Assembly (NCBI GenBank): GCA_028288705.1
Contig: JAQBNH010000007.1
Coordinates: forward strand, 496,001 to 560,000
Direction of reading: 5' to 3'
Length of the DNA stretch: 64,000 nt
DNA from: Ferruginibacter sp.
Lineage (GTDB): Bacteria > Bacteroidota > Bacteroidia > Chitinophagales > Chitinophagaceae
The notes below the pieces were generated by a model, which was not told where the DNA came from, did not search any database, and was given only the letters and a program-made list of their open reading frames with translations. The translations under genes were made by a program, and so were the position numbers. Shown piece after piece: positions 8,329-17,679 of the stretch (its first letter is position 1; each line of letters starts with the position of its first letter).

Positions 8329-8771
8329 TAATGCCGCTCTTCCGGCGCCAATTCACTGAACGACCAGGGCCCGTTGCCAAAAACGAGGAAGCAGATCAGG
8401 AGTAACAACACAATGATAGAAGTTGCCAGCTCAGGAAGGGGCAATTCTCCCCTTGAAGAAACACTAAGTAAAACGATGGCAGCAATCAGGATGGGAATTT
8501 GCACAATGCTGGCAAGCCTGGTATGCAACCCGATCATAATTAAAAAACCACCCATCAGATGAACGATCACAATAAACTGGCCGACCAGTACGAGCGAAAA
8601 CTGGCTGCCGCCCATATGGCTGATGTTCATAAAACCAATAAGGACGCTGATATTCATCAAAAAACTGATGGCTTTATAACAGAGAAAAATGCCGAGGCCA
8701 ACCCGAACAATATCCAGCCATTTGGCATGATGCGTATCGCCCCAGTTTTCCACGCGTTGGATGTAATTCAT
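8328..8771 (-). CDS. DoxX family membrane protein
   Basis: A 147-residue protein with four hydrophobic helices and the DoxX-like start HAKWLDIVRVGLGIFLCYKA, a glycine-rich second helix (LMGGFLIMIGLHTRLAS) and the C-terminal FGNGPWSF ending typical of the family. DoxX-type proteins are small quinone-oxidoreductase-related membrane proteins whose role in most bacteria is unknown. It stands alone, convergent with the gene before it. Confidence 0.8.
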   Translation of the reverse strand: MNYIQRVENWGDTHHAKWLDIVRVGLGIFLCYKAISFLMNISVLIGFMNISHMGGSQFSLVLVGQFIVIVHLMGGFLIMIGLHTRLASIVQIPILIAAIVLLSVSSRGELPLPELATSIIVLLLLICFLVFGNGPWSFSELAPEERH

Positions 8772-8959
8772 AACATTTATTTTAATGATGAAGATTATCC
8801 CGGGAAGCCGCGCAACGTTTAAGCCCCTTAACCGCGAGCCCAGCAGGCCGGATGTATTTAAATCTACAAAGTTTAGGGCCGGAATACAAGCGGTTTAACA
8901 ATCCGCGGCTGATCAGTGCGCCACCTGATTTATTTCCTGTTTACGCTTATCTTTATCAC

Positions 8960-10090
8960 ATGTCAACCAACAAGATCAGGCGTTTTACCAAAGGAACTTT
9001 TATCCTGGCCAATCTCTTTACTGCTATCCTTTTTTTATTGGGCTGTTTCAGCGTTTATTTTAATCCCAAACATTTTTGGTTCATTGGTTTTTTTACGCTG
9101 GCATCTTTCTACCTGTTGCTGGTACTGGTATTTTTTATCTTTTTTTGGCTTTTTGTAAAACCACGCTACCTGTTCATCAGCATTATCGCGATCGCTGTCG
9201 CCATTCAGCCGTTGAAGCATTTGCTGCAGTTGCGGCTTACACCAAACTTTACGGCAGCCAAGCACCCGGCCAATATGCGTATCATGAGCTGGAACGTAGA
9301 GCACTTTGATATCCGTGAACATAAAACACACCCCGAACGCAAACAGGAAATGATCGATATTATTAACCAGCACCAGCCTGATGTGGCCTGTTTCCAGGAG
9401 ATGGTAGCCAGCGATTCGGTACCCGGAGCCATCAACTATATCCCGGATTTCCAGCAAAAACTGGGTATGCCGAATTATCATTATTCTTATAACAAGAAAC
9501 TGGATTTTGATAACAGCCATCATTTCGGCCTGATCATTTTTTCCAAATACCCGATTATTGCCCGCCATACGCTGAGCTATGCACCTAACGACTATAACTC
9601 TATTTTTCAATATGCGGATATTGTGAAAGGAGCCGACACTTTTCGCATCTTCAATGTGCATTTACAGTCACTGAAGTTTGATGATAACAATATGCGTTAT
9701 TTGGAACAGCCTTCTCTTAAAGATGAGATCAATATCAAGGAATCTAAAAGCCTGATCTCGAAATTGAAAACAGGTTTTATCAAACGCCAGGTGCAAAGTG
9801 AACATATTCGCAGGGCGATCGAAGCGAGCCCTTACCCCGTAATTGTTTGTGGCGATTTCAATGATGTGCCCAACAGTTATGCCTACAGCACGATCGGCAA
9901 GGGATTAAAAAATGCATTTGCAGAAAAAGGGACCGGTATCGGCCGTACATTCTACAGTATTTCTCCAACTTTGCGGATTGATAATATCTTTGCTGATAAA
10001 CGCTTCAGTATCGAGCAATTTGTACGCGTAAAGAAAAAACTCAGCGACCATTTTCCGCTGGTGGCAGATCTTTTTTACGGAAAGAACTAA
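8960..10090 (+). CDS. Endonuclease/exonuclease/phosphatase (EEP) family protein with N-terminal membrane segments
   Basis: I chose ATG 8960 (MSTNKIRRF) over an in-frame ATG at 8852, because the extra 36 residues look non-coding. The N-terminal ~100 residues hold three hydrophobic helices and the rest is an EEP domain. Motifs are MSWNVEHFD (first metal/Asn), [10 protein letters not shown] (Glu metal ligand), [20 protein letters not shown] (DFN core), RIDNIFAD and the catalytic SDHFPLVAD. All catalytic elements are present. Substrate (nucleic acid, phospholipid or inositol phosphate) cannot be told. It starts a run of five same-strand genes with 24-47 bp gaps ending at 13322. Confidence 0.85.
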   Translation: MSTNKIRRFTKGTFILANLFTAILFLLGCFSVYFNPKHFWFIGFFTLASFYLLLVLVFFIFFWLFVKPRYLFISIIAIAVAIQPLKHLLQLRLTPNFTAAKHPANMRIMSWNVEHFDIREHKTHPERKQEMIDIINQHQPDVACFQEMVASDSVPGAINYIPDFQQKLGMPNYHYSYNKKLDFDNSHHFGLIIFSKYPIIARHTLSYAPNDYNSIFQYADIVKGADTFRIFNVHLQSLKFDDNNMRYLEQPSLKDEINIKESKSLISKLKTGFIKRQVQSEHIRRAIEASPYPVIVCGDFNDVPNSYAYSTIGKGLKNAFAEKGTGIGRTFYSISPTLRIDNIFADKRFSIEQFVRVKKKLSDHFPLVADLFYGKN

Positions 10091-10137
10091 AGCGGCAGCA
10101 ACGGAAATTCCTTAATCATTCATTCAATTATTCAACA

Positions 10138-11625
10138 TTGGCCTTAAAGATCTATAATTCATACAGCAGGCAAAAAGAAGTCTTTACCCCGATCACGCCC
10201 GGGCATGTGGGCATGTATGTGTGCGGACCAACAGTCAGCGGGGAAAGCCATCTCGGCCACGCGCGCCCTTATATTACGTTTGATGTGGTGTTTCGCTACC
10301 TCAGCTATAAAGGAAACAAGGTTCGTTATGTACGCAACATCACGGATGCCGGGCATTTTGAAGAAGAAGGCCGCGAGGCGGAAGATAAGGTGGGAAAGAA
10401 AGCGCAACTGGAAAAACTGGAGCCAATGGAGCTGGTGCAGAAATACACCAACCTCTATCACTGGGCCATGAAACGGTTCAACAATATTGAACCAAGTATT
10501 GAACCAACCGCTACCGGCCACATCGTAGAACAAATCAATATGATTGAAAAGATCATCAGCGAAGGGTATGCTTACGAAGTTAACGGCTCGGTTTATTTTG
10601 ATGTGAAAAAATATGCCGCAGGACATGATTATGGAAAACTAAGCGGCCGTATTATCGATGACCTGCTGGAAACAACCCGTGAGCTCGAAGGGCAAGAAGA
10701 AAAACGCGACCGTGCTGATTTCGCTCTTTGGAAATCGGCCGCGCCGGAACATATCATGCGCTGGAAGAGCCCATGGGGCGAAGGTTTCCCGGGATGGCAT
10801 ATCGAATGTTCTGCCATGGCAACCAAATACCTGGGGCCTGAATTTGATATTCATGGTGGTGGAATGGATCTCCAATTTCCCCATCATGAAAGCGAGATCG
10901 CGCAAAGTACCATTTGCAATCACCAGGCACCCGTGCGTTACTGGATGCACAATAATATGATTACGATCAACGGCAGGAAGATGGGGAAGAGTTATAACAA
11001 TGTGATCAAACTAACAGAATTATTCAGTGGTAATCACCCGTTATTGACGCAGGCCTTTCATCCAATGACGATTCGCTTTTTCATTTTGCAGAGCCATTAC
11101 CGCAGCACATTGGATTTTAGCAGCGAAGCCTTGGTGGCAAGTGAAAAAGCATTTAAACGTTTGTGGGAAGCTTATGAAGTTTTACAAAAACTCGATGTTG
11201 GTGCAGCTGTTGCAGGCAATGCAGAACTGGATGAAAATATCAACCGCTGGCTGGCAGAGCTGGAAGAATTTTTAGACGATGATTTTAGCACGGCGAAAGT
11301 GTTGGCGAACCTGTTTGAAATGGCGCCGGTGATCAATGCGCTAAAAGATGGGCATCTCCCTGCAGACTCCATTTCTACCGCAACCCTGAAGTTGATGAAA
11401 GAGCGGTTTAAGACGGTGATGGAAGATATTCTTGGGCTGGAAGCTGTGTCAGGAGCCGACAATGAAGTGTTGCAGGGCATCATGGACCTGCTGATTGATA
11501 TCCGCAAAGAAGCGAAAAGCAAAAAGGATTTCGTAACCTCAGACAAGATCCGAAACCAGTTAACAGCAATCGGTATTTTATTAAAAGACGAAAAAGATGG
11601 CGGCATGAGTTGGGGTATGGAATAA
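10138..11625 (+). CDS. cysS: Cysteinyl-tRNA synthetase
   Basis: A 495-residue class I aminoacyl-tRNA synthetase. The start codon appears to be TTG at 10138, directly followed by the usual N-terminus [15 protein letters not shown]. The zinc cysteine C29 lies in MYVCGPT, the HIGH-equivalent is [10 protein letters not shown], and further zinc ligands lie in WHIECSAMA and [10 protein letters not shown]. The signature loop is KMGKS in place of KMSKS. The family length is about 460-500, so it is complete. It charges tRNA-Cys. It is 47 bp after the EEP gene and 39 bp before the DUF2007 gene. Confidence 0.96.
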   Translation: MALKIYNSYSRQKEVFTPITPGHVGMYVCGPTVSGESHLGHARPYITFDVVFRYLSYKGNKVRYVRNITDAGHFEEEGREAEDKVGKKAQLEKLEPMELVQKYTNLYHWAMKRFNNIEPSIEPTATGHIVEQINMIEKIISEGYAYEVNGSVYFDVKKYAAGHDYGKLSGRIIDDLLETTRELEGQEEKRDRADFALWKSAAPEHIMRWKSPWGEGFPGWHIECSAMATKYLGPEFDIHGGGMDLQFPHHESEIAQSTICNHQAPVRYWMHNNMITINGRKMGKSYNNVIKLTELFSGNHPLLTQAFHPMTIRFFILQSHYRSTLDFSSEALVASEKAFKRLWEAYEVLQKLDVGAAVAGNAELDENINRWLAELEEFLDDDFSTAKVLANLFEMAPVINALKDGHLPADSISTATLKLMKERFKTVMEDILGLEAVSGADNEVLQGIMDLLIDIRKEAKSKKDFVTSDKIRNQLTAIGILLKDEKDGGMSWGME

Positions 11626-11664
11626 TGATTTCTGCCGAACGATCTTTCATTAAAAACAGCATCA

Positions 11665-12081
11665 TTGGAAACAGTTATCCTGAAAACATTCGACAATTAT
11701 TTTACAGCGAATATTATTTTAACGCGGTTGCAGAATGCGGGGATCAACTGTTATTTAAAAGATGAATACACTGTTACGATTGATCCCATCTTAAGTAACG
11801 CGATTGGCGGCATCAAACTCGCAGTAGATGTATATGATGCTCAACAGGCGCAGTTATTATTGAATGAATTTGAAGAAGATTACCGCAAAGCCGCTGTTTG
11901 TCCGAAGTGCAATCGCAACGAAATTAACCTGGTGCCAAAACCCGGCGTTGAAAACATCGTGACTTCCATTTTAACCTGGTTATTTTCGAGCTATGCTGTT
12001 GCCGGAGAAACGATCTATCAATGTGGGCATTGTGGTTACGAAAGCAAAACGCTGCCGGAAAATGTCAGCGATTATAATTAA
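11665..12081 (+). CDS. DUF2007-type protein with C-terminal zinc ribbon
   Basis: A 138-residue protein with a likely TTG start (ETVILKTFDNYFTANIILTR). The N-terminal ~70 residues match the DUF2007 (PII-like 'signal transducing') fold seen in many Bacteroidota, which ends in AQLLLNEFEEDYRK. The C-terminal part carries two cysteine pairs (CPKC and CGHC, about 55 residues apart) that should bind zinc, with a hydrophobic stretch between them (IVTSILTWLFSSYAV). Function unknown. It is embedded between cysS and kdsB with gaps of 39 and 32 bp. Confidence 0.75.
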   Translation: METVILKTFDNYFTANIILTRLQNAGINCYLKDEYTVTIDPILSNAIGGIKLAVDVYDAQQAQLLLNEFEEDYRKAAVCPKCNRNEINLVPKPGVENIVTSILTWLFSSYAVAGETIYQCGHCGYESKTLPENVSDYN

Positions 12082-12113
12082 TAATATTCCGGCTCATCAA
12101 TTAAGTATTATTC

Positions 12114-12848
12114 ATGAAGAGAATTGCGATGATACCTGCGCGCTATGCTGCGACGCGTTTTCCTTATAAACTGGTGCAGCCGCTGGGCCAAAAAACTGTG
12201 ATCAGGCATACCTACGACAATACGGTTGCCACAGGCCTTTTTGATCAGGTGATCGTGGTAACAGACCACCCGATTATTTTCAACGAGATCATGGGGAATG
12301 GCGGCGTTGCTGTGATGAGTAAAAAAGAGCATGAAAGCGGCAGCGACAGGATCGCGGAAGCCGTGGCAGATATGGATGTGGATATTATTTTAAATGTGCA
12401 GGGAGATGAACCCTTCGTGCAAAAACATACATTGCAGCAATTGCTACAAGCGTTTGACGGCAAACAAGGCGACCAGGTGCAGGTTGCTTCGCTGATGAAA
12501 AAATTTACAGATCTGGCACTGGTTGCGAATCCGAATTATGTGAAAGTGGTGGTTGACAAAAACAAGGATGCGTTGTATTTTAGCCGGAGTGTTATTCCTT
12601 ATCAGCGCGATGAAACGGTTGCTGCCCATTATTTTGAACATATCGGAGTTTACGCGTTTCGTAAAACAGCCCTGATGAATTTTACAAAGTGGCCGGCTGC
12701 AACAACAGAACGACTGGAAAAACTGGAGCAGCTGCGTTATCTTGAAAACGGGATTCGCATCCGGATGATCGAAACAAATGATACAACAGTTAAGATCGAT
12801 ATCCCGGAAGATTTACCGATCGCTGAAGCATATCTTAAACGCTTATAG
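12114..12848 (+). CDS. kdsB: 3-deoxy-manno-octulosonate cytidylyltransferase
   Basis: A 244-residue nucleotidyltransferase with the KdsB signatures: MIPARYAATRFPYKLV at the N-terminus, VVTDHP, GSDRIAEAV, LNVQGDEPFV (metal/nucleotide) and EKLEQLRYLENG. It activates Kdo as CMP-Kdo for lipid A inner-core assembly. The window also carries kdsD, the arabinose-5-phosphate isomerase of the same pathway, at 17680-18648. Length matches the family (about 245-260). Confidence 0.95.
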   Translation: MKRIAMIPARYAATRFPYKLVQPLGQKTVIRHTYDNTVATGLFDQVIVVTDHPIIFNEIMGNGGVAVMSKKEHESGSDRIAEAVADMDVDIILNVQGDEPFVQKHTLQQLLQAFDGKQGDQVQVASLMKKFTDLALVANPNYVKVVVDKNKDALYFSRSVIPYQRDETVAAHYFEHIGVYAFRKTALMNFTKWPAATTERLEKLEQLRYLENGIRIRMIETNDTTVKIDIPEDLPIAEAYLKRL

Positions 12849-12872
12849 GGTTCTTACCAAATACGACGACAG

Positions 12873-13322
12873 ATGCAAAATTTACTGGATGAATTAACGT
12901 ACCGGCAAACCGTGGAAAGGCTGAATAAACTACAACCCGATGCGAAAGCGCAATGGGGCAAAATGAACAATGCCCAAATGCTGGCGCATTGTAAAGAAGC
13001 TTTTAAGGTTCCACTGAGCGAACAAAAAATGCCGCGGATCTTACTGGGCGCGCTGATCGGCTGGATGATCAAACCCAAATTATATAACGATGCGCCCTGG
13101 AAAAAGAACCTGCCAACATCTCCGGATTTTATCATCAAAGACCAGCGGAATTTTGAAGAAGAGAAATCGGAACTGCTTTCGTTGGTGAACAAATTCTACG
13201 CACGCGGCCCGGAAAAGATCGGCCTGTTCCCCCACCCGATGTTCGGCAGCTTCACGTCTGAGCAATGGGGAAAAAGTATGTTCAAACATTTAGACCATCA
13301 TCTGAAACAATTCGGTGTATAG
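12873..13322 (+). CDS. DUF1569 (DinB-like) protein
   Basis: A 149-residue soluble protein with the DUF1569 pattern: WGKMNNAQMLAHCKEAF near the start and HPMFGSFTSEQWGKSMFKHL followed by DHHLKQFGV at the end. The conserved histidines (MLAHC, FKHLDHHL) suggest a DinB-like four-helix bundle that could bind a metal. Biological role unknown. It is the last gene of the run 8960-13322, and its stop is 3 bp from the stop of the convergent lipoprotein gene. Confidence 0.78.
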   Translation: MQNLLDELTYRQTVERLNKLQPDAKAQWGKMNNAQMLAHCKEAFKVPLSEQKMPRILLGALIGWMIKPKLYNDAPWKKNLPTSPDFIIKDQRNFEEEKSELLSLVNKFYARGPEKIGLFPHPMFGSFTSEQWGKSMFKHLDHHLKQFGV

Positions 13323-13325
13323 GCC

Positions 13326-14606
13326 TTATCGCCAAACATAATAAAGTACGCCGTTTAGATCATCTGTGATAAAAAAAGAACGGTCATCTTTCATTAATAT
13401 GTCGCAGGGCCGTCCAAATCGCCCGGCTTCTGTTTTGCCTTGCAGAAACCCTGAAACGATCTCGGTATATCGATTTCCCCCATTTATTTTTACTACAGCA
13501 TTGCCGCGTTGCCTGCTAACAGTTGTACTTCCATGCAGGCAAACCAGGATACTGTTTTTCAAAAGTCCGTCGGAGAAGCCGGAGAAATATTCAAACCCCA
13601 GTGGTGCACTGTGAGCCTTGAATACTGCGAACGCAACAGGCGGTTGTTTTACCCATGGTGCTTTAACAGAATCCCTGAATTGCGGATCATCATACACCTT
13701 ATTCCTGTATTGAAAATAATAAGGCCAGCCATAAAAACCATCGCGCTCAATCTGCTGGAAAAGATCTTCTGGTTTATCCGCTCCAATGCCGTCACGGCCC
13801 ATACCCGTTGCCCAAAGCTGATCTCCGATCCACTTGATACCAACTGAGTTTCTCAACCCGCGTGCAAAAAATCGTTGTCCTGTTCCATCGGGGTTCATTT
13901 CCAAAATGGCCGCACGAACAGCTTCTTTTTCAATACAGGCATTGCAGCTGCTGCCTACACTCACGTACAATTTATCGTTGTGAAAAGCGATACTCCTGGT
14001 GAGATGCCAGCCCCCATATTTATAACTAAGCCCGTAATCAGGGAAGGTGGCCAGTACTTCTGGATTACCCGTCAATGTGGTGTCTCCTGCATGATAAACA
14101 TAACGGGAAAGTTTGCCTGTTTCAGCGATATAAATATGGTTTTTATAAAATGCCACCTGGTTTGGATTGTGCAGGTTGCCGGCAAAGACGGTTTGCTTTT
14201 CAAATCGCTTTGCTTCTTCATTCCACCCGGAGAAGATGATGATGCTTCCATTTCTGCCATCTCTTAAATCGAACATGTCGGTGGCAAATAACCGTTTATC
14301 GGGGCTCATGCTGAGAAACCGTAAACGTTTCAACCCTTCCGCCGCTACATTGATCTTATATCCCGAAATGACCGCGAGCTTAAAGTTTAATCCTTTCTGT
14401 AAATTGATTTGAAAAGAATCGTATCCGGCAGGATTTCCTTTTAAGTTAAACTCCGGTGCAGGGCCGTCTGCCGTCTTTTTCGCCTGTGTCGCCAACGTGT
14501 CCTCAGCCACCGTTGCTACAACCTCAGCGCGCGTCGCCTTTTCAGCAGGCTGGTTGCTGCAGGCAGACAATAATACAATGGCTAATAGTATTTTAAATTC
14601 CTTCAT
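13326..14606 (-). CDS. Sorbosone/PQQ-dependent sugar dehydrogenase-like lipoprotein
   Basis: A 426-residue lipoprotein from ATG 14606 (MKEFKILLAIVLLSAC; lipobox LLSAC). An open frame continues upstream to 14702, but it runs through the terminator hairpin of the next gene and into that gene, so the longer start is rejected. The body is a six-bladed beta propeller of the glucose/sorbosone dehydrogenase type: NPNQVAFYKNHIYIAETGKL, LYVSVGSSCNACIEKEAVRA, LEMNPDGTGQRFFARGLRNS, DGFYGWPYYFQY and GRPCDILMKDDRSFFITDD. The family uses PQQ to oxidise sugars or aldehydes in the periplasm. Whether this member binds PQQ cannot be judged here, and no PQQ biosynthesis genes are nearby. Confidence 0.82.
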   Translation of the reverse strand: MKEFKILLAIVLLSACSNQPAEKATRAEVVATVAEDTLATQAKKTADGPAPEFNLKGNPAGYDSFQINLQKGLNFKLAVISGYKINVAAEGLKRLRFLSMSPDKRLFATDMFDLRDGRNGSIIIFSGWNEEAKRFEKQTVFAGNLHNPNQVAFYKNHIYIAETGKLSRYVYHAGDTTLTGNPEVLATFPDYGLSYKYGGWHLTRSIAFHNDKLYVSVGSSCNACIEKEAVRAAILEMNPDGTGQRFFARGLRNSVGIKWIGDQLWATGMGRDGIGADKPEDLFQQIERDGFYGWPYYFQYRNKVYDDPQFRDSVKAPWVKQPPVAFAVFKAHSAPLGFEYFSGFSDGLLKNSILVCLHGSTTVSRQRGNAVVKINGGNRYTEIVSGFLQGKTEAGRFGRPCDILMKDDRSFFITDDLNGVLYYVWR

Positions 14607-14616
14607 TCCCGAAGCT

Positions 14617-14640
14617 AAAAAAAAGCTGCCATAGGGCAGC
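14617..14640 (-). terminator. Intrinsic terminator downstream of the 14668-15309 gene
   Basis: Read on the minus strand: GCTGCC, CTAT loop, GGCAGC, then eight T. It ends the unknown lipoprotein transcript just before the start of the sugar-dehydrogenase-like gene. Confidence 0.8.
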
Positions 14641-14667
14641 CTGGGATCAAAAAAATATCGGGGATTT

Positions 14668-15309
14668 TTATTTATCGTTGTACGGGAATTTTTTAGAAGC
14701 ATTGCGCATTAAGGCATTCACGAGGTTATCCGTATTGCTGCCTAAAGAACCCGAAGCTCTGTAATCGTATTTCCAAACGAGGTCACCCTTCACAGCTTCA
14801 TTGATAGCGATAGATGTTTGCACGTCGTTCGTACTGCCCCATTGCCCCACCAGGATGCCCAATGCAACAGCGGCGCCATCACTCATGGGTTTTTTCATAG
14901 ATGCTTTCGTGGAGATCACAGCGTCTACACCTAACAGTTTAGCGATCTCTTCTTTTGTTTTGCCGCTCATATCGCCGTAACTAATACCGCTTTGTTTAAG
15001 CAGCGCATTGGTTTTGCTGATATCCTGGAAGTTCACCGTGTACTTAAATTTGCCACTTCGTTTTAAAAACCAGGTGTACATTTTATCCTGGATCGTTAAC
15101 CCGGTTTTTTCCTCGGATTCGTGAATTTGCTCCATGCTGGTTTTTCTCATTTCGTTTGGACGCAGCGTGATATCTACTTCAGCAGGTAAGATGGCCACTA
15201 TCTTATGGCTGGCAGTACGGTCATCAAAATTTTCAGCTTTGTAAATTGTGGGCCCACAACTGGTGGCAAGCATGGCGATAACGCCGAGTACGAATAAAGT
15301 TCTCTTCAT
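14668..15309 (-). CDS. Lipoprotein of unknown function
   Basis: A 213-residue lipoprotein (signal peptide MKRTLFVLGVIAMLATSCG, lipobox ATSC). The mature part reads as an alpha/beta domain with IVAILPAEVDITLRP near the start, EEIAKLLGVDAVISTKASM in the middle, and a beta-rich end (GDLVWKYDYRASGSLGSNTD). The LLGVDAV segment resembles the nucleotide-free alpha/beta folds of CsgG- or GNA1162-like outer-membrane lipoproteins, but this is only a suggestion. No neighbour points to a role. Confidence 0.7.
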   Translation of the reverse strand: MKRTLFVLGVIAMLATSCGPTIYKAENFDDRTASHKIVAILPAEVDITLRPNEMRKTSMEQIHESEEKTGLTIQDKMYTWFLKRSGKFKYTVNFQDISKTNALLKQSGISYGDMSGKTKEEIAKLLGVDAVISTKASMKKPMSDGAAVALGILVGQWGSTNDVQTSIAINEAVKGDLVWKYDYRASGSLGSNTDNLVNALMRNASKKFPYNDK

Positions 15310-15359
15310 CTTAGTTAGTTTTTCACAAATATATATTTCCCGTGAGACAGCCGTTTACC

Positions 15360-16511
15360 CTACAAAATATTTTGCAAATTATTCACAGCTTTGGCGAGGG
15401 TGCTTTCTTTTTTCGCAAAGCAAAAACGCAACACCTGGTTATCAACAGCGGTTTTGTAAAATGCCGAAACCGGTATCGTGGCTACGCCATACTCTTTTAC
15501 GAGCCGCTTTGCAAATTCAAGTTCAGGTTCATCGCTGATGTTTTTATAACTGTATAACTGGAAATAACTTCCGTACGATGGCAGCGCAGTAAATTTTGTT
15601 TGCGCCATCGCTTCCTGGAAATAATCCCGTTTGCTTTGCAGAAAACTACCCAATTGCAGGTAAGGTTCCTTATGTTGTAAAAATTCGGCGAGCCCGACTT
15701 GTGCGGCACTGTTACAGGTGAAACAATTAAACTGGTGCACCTTCCTGAATTCTTTCATGAGCGCGGGCGGAGCAATACAATAGCCCAGTTTCCATCCGGT
15801 GCAATGATAAACTTTGCCAAAAGAAAAGCAGACGAAACTGCGTTCATACAGGTCAGGATATTTCAAAATGGAATGGTGCGTTTTACCGTCGAAGATCAAA
15901 TGTTCGTACACCTCATCGCTGATGATAAATATACCGGTATCTTTTACAAGATGGCGTAACGCCTGAATGTCTGTTTCGCTCAACACGGCACCGGTTGGGT
16001 TATGCGGGCTGTTGATGATGATCGCTTTTGTTTTCGGGGTTACTTTAGTCCGAACCAAATCCCAGTCGATCGCATAATCGGGATAAGAAAGGGAAACCGG
16101 CACTGCAATGGCGCCATTGATTTCGATGTTGGGGATGTAGCTATCATAAGCAGGTTCAAATAATATCACTTCGTCGCCTTTTTCCAGGATCGTAGTAAAG
16201 GCAGTATAAATTGCATAGGTGCCACCGGGCGTAACCGTAATTTCTGCATCCGCATCAATATTTGCCTGGTAAAGCCCTGCAACTTTTTCGGCCAACCGTT
16301 GCCGTAAGGCGGGCAACCCATTCATATGAACGTATTGATTATGGCCGTCGTTCATTGCTTTGGAAACAAGTCCGCGCAATTCTTCGCTCATCGGGAAATC
16401 CGGGAAGCCCTGCCCCAGGTTAATGGCATTATGTTCGGCAGCCAGGCTGCTCATTACTGTAAAAATTGTTGTGCCTACATTAGGCAACTTGGAGTGAATG
16501 ACTGGATTCAA
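15360..16511 (-). CDS. PLP-dependent aminotransferase (methionine aminotransferase-like)
   Basis: A 383-residue fold-type I aminotransferase. Signatures are LGQGFPDFPMSEEL, TVTPGGTYAIYTAF, NSPHNPTGAVLSE, IISDEVYEHLIFD and the PLP lysine in FSFGKVYHCTGWKLGY. The start resembles YbdL-type methionine/kynurenine aminotransferases (GTTIFTVMSSLA). It probably transaminates methionine or a similar 2-oxo acid, for example in methionine salvage. The exact substrate is inferred. It lies 49 bp downstream of the guanylyltransferase gene on the same strand. Confidence 0.9.
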   Translation of the reverse strand: MNPVIHSKLPNVGTTIFTVMSSLAAEHNAINLGQGFPDFPMSEELRGLVSKAMNDGHNQYVHMNGLPALRQRLAEKVAGLYQANIDADAEITVTPGGTYAIYTAFTTILEKGDEVILFEPAYDSYIPNIEINGAIAVPVSLSYPDYAIDWDLVRTKVTPKTKAIIINSPHNPTGAVLSETDIQALRHLVKDTGIFIISDEVYEHLIFDGKTHHSILKYPDLYERSFVCFSFGKVYHCTGWKLGYCIAPPALMKEFRKVHQFNCFTCNSAAQVGLAEFLQHKEPYLQLGSFLQSKRDYFQEAMAQTKFTALPSYGSYFQLYSYKNISDEPELEFAKRLVKEYGVATIPVSAFYKTAVDNQVLRFCFAKKESTLAKAVNNLQNIL

Positions 16512-16560
16512 ATGGACATGCTTTAATGCAGATCAAAAATAGGCCATCGTGTTAATTCAG

Positions 16561-17643
16561 TTACAGGTATTTATCGCCCTTGTTACGTTTCACTTCCGCC
16601 ACATATTCTTTGATCTCCTGTTCTTTGTCTTTCTTACAGATCAGCAAAACATCTTTTGTATCTACAACGATGAAATCTTCGAGGCCCTGGATAAGAACGA
16701 GTTTCTTATTATCGGCGTGAACCATATTTTTTGTGGCATCAATGATGATCACATTGTTACCCCCTACAGCATTATCCAGGTAATCTCGTTCAAAAGTTTC
16801 GTACGCACTGGCCCATGTTCCGAGGTCGCTCCAGCCAAACGAGGCCGGGATCACATATACATTATCGGCTTTTTCCATCACGCCATAATCGATCGAAATA
16901 TTCACACATTGCGGATAAATACGCTCAATTGCTTCTGCTTCCGCCGGCGTATTGAAGTTGGCTTTCTCACTGTCAAATACCTCGTGAATTTCCGGCAGGT
17001 GTTTTTCAAAAGCGCGTACGATATTTTTTACCTCCCAAACGAAGATGCCGGCATTCCATAAAAAGTCGCCGCTTGCTACAAATGTTTTCGCCAGTTCCAG
17101 ATCAGGTTTTTCGGTAAACGTTTTTACCTTAAACACATTTTCACTTACGGCGAAGGACTCATATTGGATATAACCATACCCCGTGTTTGGATTCGTCGGT
17201 TTAACGCCGAGAGTTACCAGTGCTTTGATATGCGATGTGAAATGCAGCGCGTCCATACAAACCTTTTCAAATTCTTCTGGATCGGTGATCAGGTGATCTG
17301 CCGGTGCACAAATAAGGTTGGCGTTAGGGTTCAGTGCAAGTAATTTATAAGAAATATATGCCACGCAAGGTGCGGTGTTCTTGCGCGATGGCTCGCATAA
17401 GATATTATCCGGATTCAGTTCCGGCAGTTGCTTTGCCACAATATCGCGGTACTGCAGCGCCGTAACGATATAGATATTCTCGGCAGGAATAAATTTGAGG
17501 AAGCGATCGTAAGTCGCCTGGATCAATGTTCGTCCCGTGTTTAATATATCCAGGAATTGTTTCGGGTAATCGGTGCGGCTCATCGGCCAGAAACGGCTTC
17601 CGATACCACCGGCCATAATAGCCACATATTGATTCTTATTCAT
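16561..17643 (-). CDS. Mannose-1-phosphate guanylyltransferase
   Basis: A 360-residue nucleotidyltransferase with the GDP-mannose pyrophosphorylase signature GGIGSRFWPMSRTDYPKQF at the start, LICAPADHLI, GYGYIQYE, FTEKPDLELA and the SIDYGVMEKADNVYVIPA segment. It makes GDP-mannose from GTP and mannose-1-phosphate for surface polysaccharide or glycan synthesis. It lacks the C-terminal phosphomannose-isomerase cupin of bifunctional ManC/AlgA proteins (about 470 residues), so it is the single-function form. It is 36 bp downstream of kdsD on the same strand. Confidence 0.93.
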   Translation of the reverse strand: MNKNQYVAIMAGGIGSRFWPMSRTDYPKQFLDILNTGRTLIQATYDRFLKFIPAENIYIVTALQYRDIVAKQLPELNPDNILCEPSRKNTAPCVAYISYKLLALNPNANLICAPADHLITDPEEFEKVCMDALHFTSHIKALVTLGVKPTNPNTGYGYIQYESFAVSENVFKVKTFTEKPDLELAKTFVASGDFLWNAGIFVWEVKNIVRAFEKHLPEIHEVFDSEKANFNTPAEAEAIERIYPQCVNISIDYGVMEKADNVYVIPASFGWSDLGTWASAYETFERDYLDNAVGGNNVIIIDATKNMVHADNKKLVLIQGLEDFIVVDTKDVLLICKKDKEQEIKEYVAEVKRNKGDKYL

Positions 17644-17679
17644 ATAGTATATCTCGGTACGAACGGTTAATTCGTCAAA

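Noticed and set aside
8852..8959. Upstream in-frame extension of the EEP-family gene
   Set aside because: The 36 extra residues do not look conserved, and ATG 8960 gives a normal membrane-anchored N-terminus.
14607..14702. Upstream in-frame extension of the sugar-dehydrogenase-like gene
   Set aside because: It would run through the terminator hairpin of the preceding gene and hide a perfect lipoprotein signal at ATG 14606.
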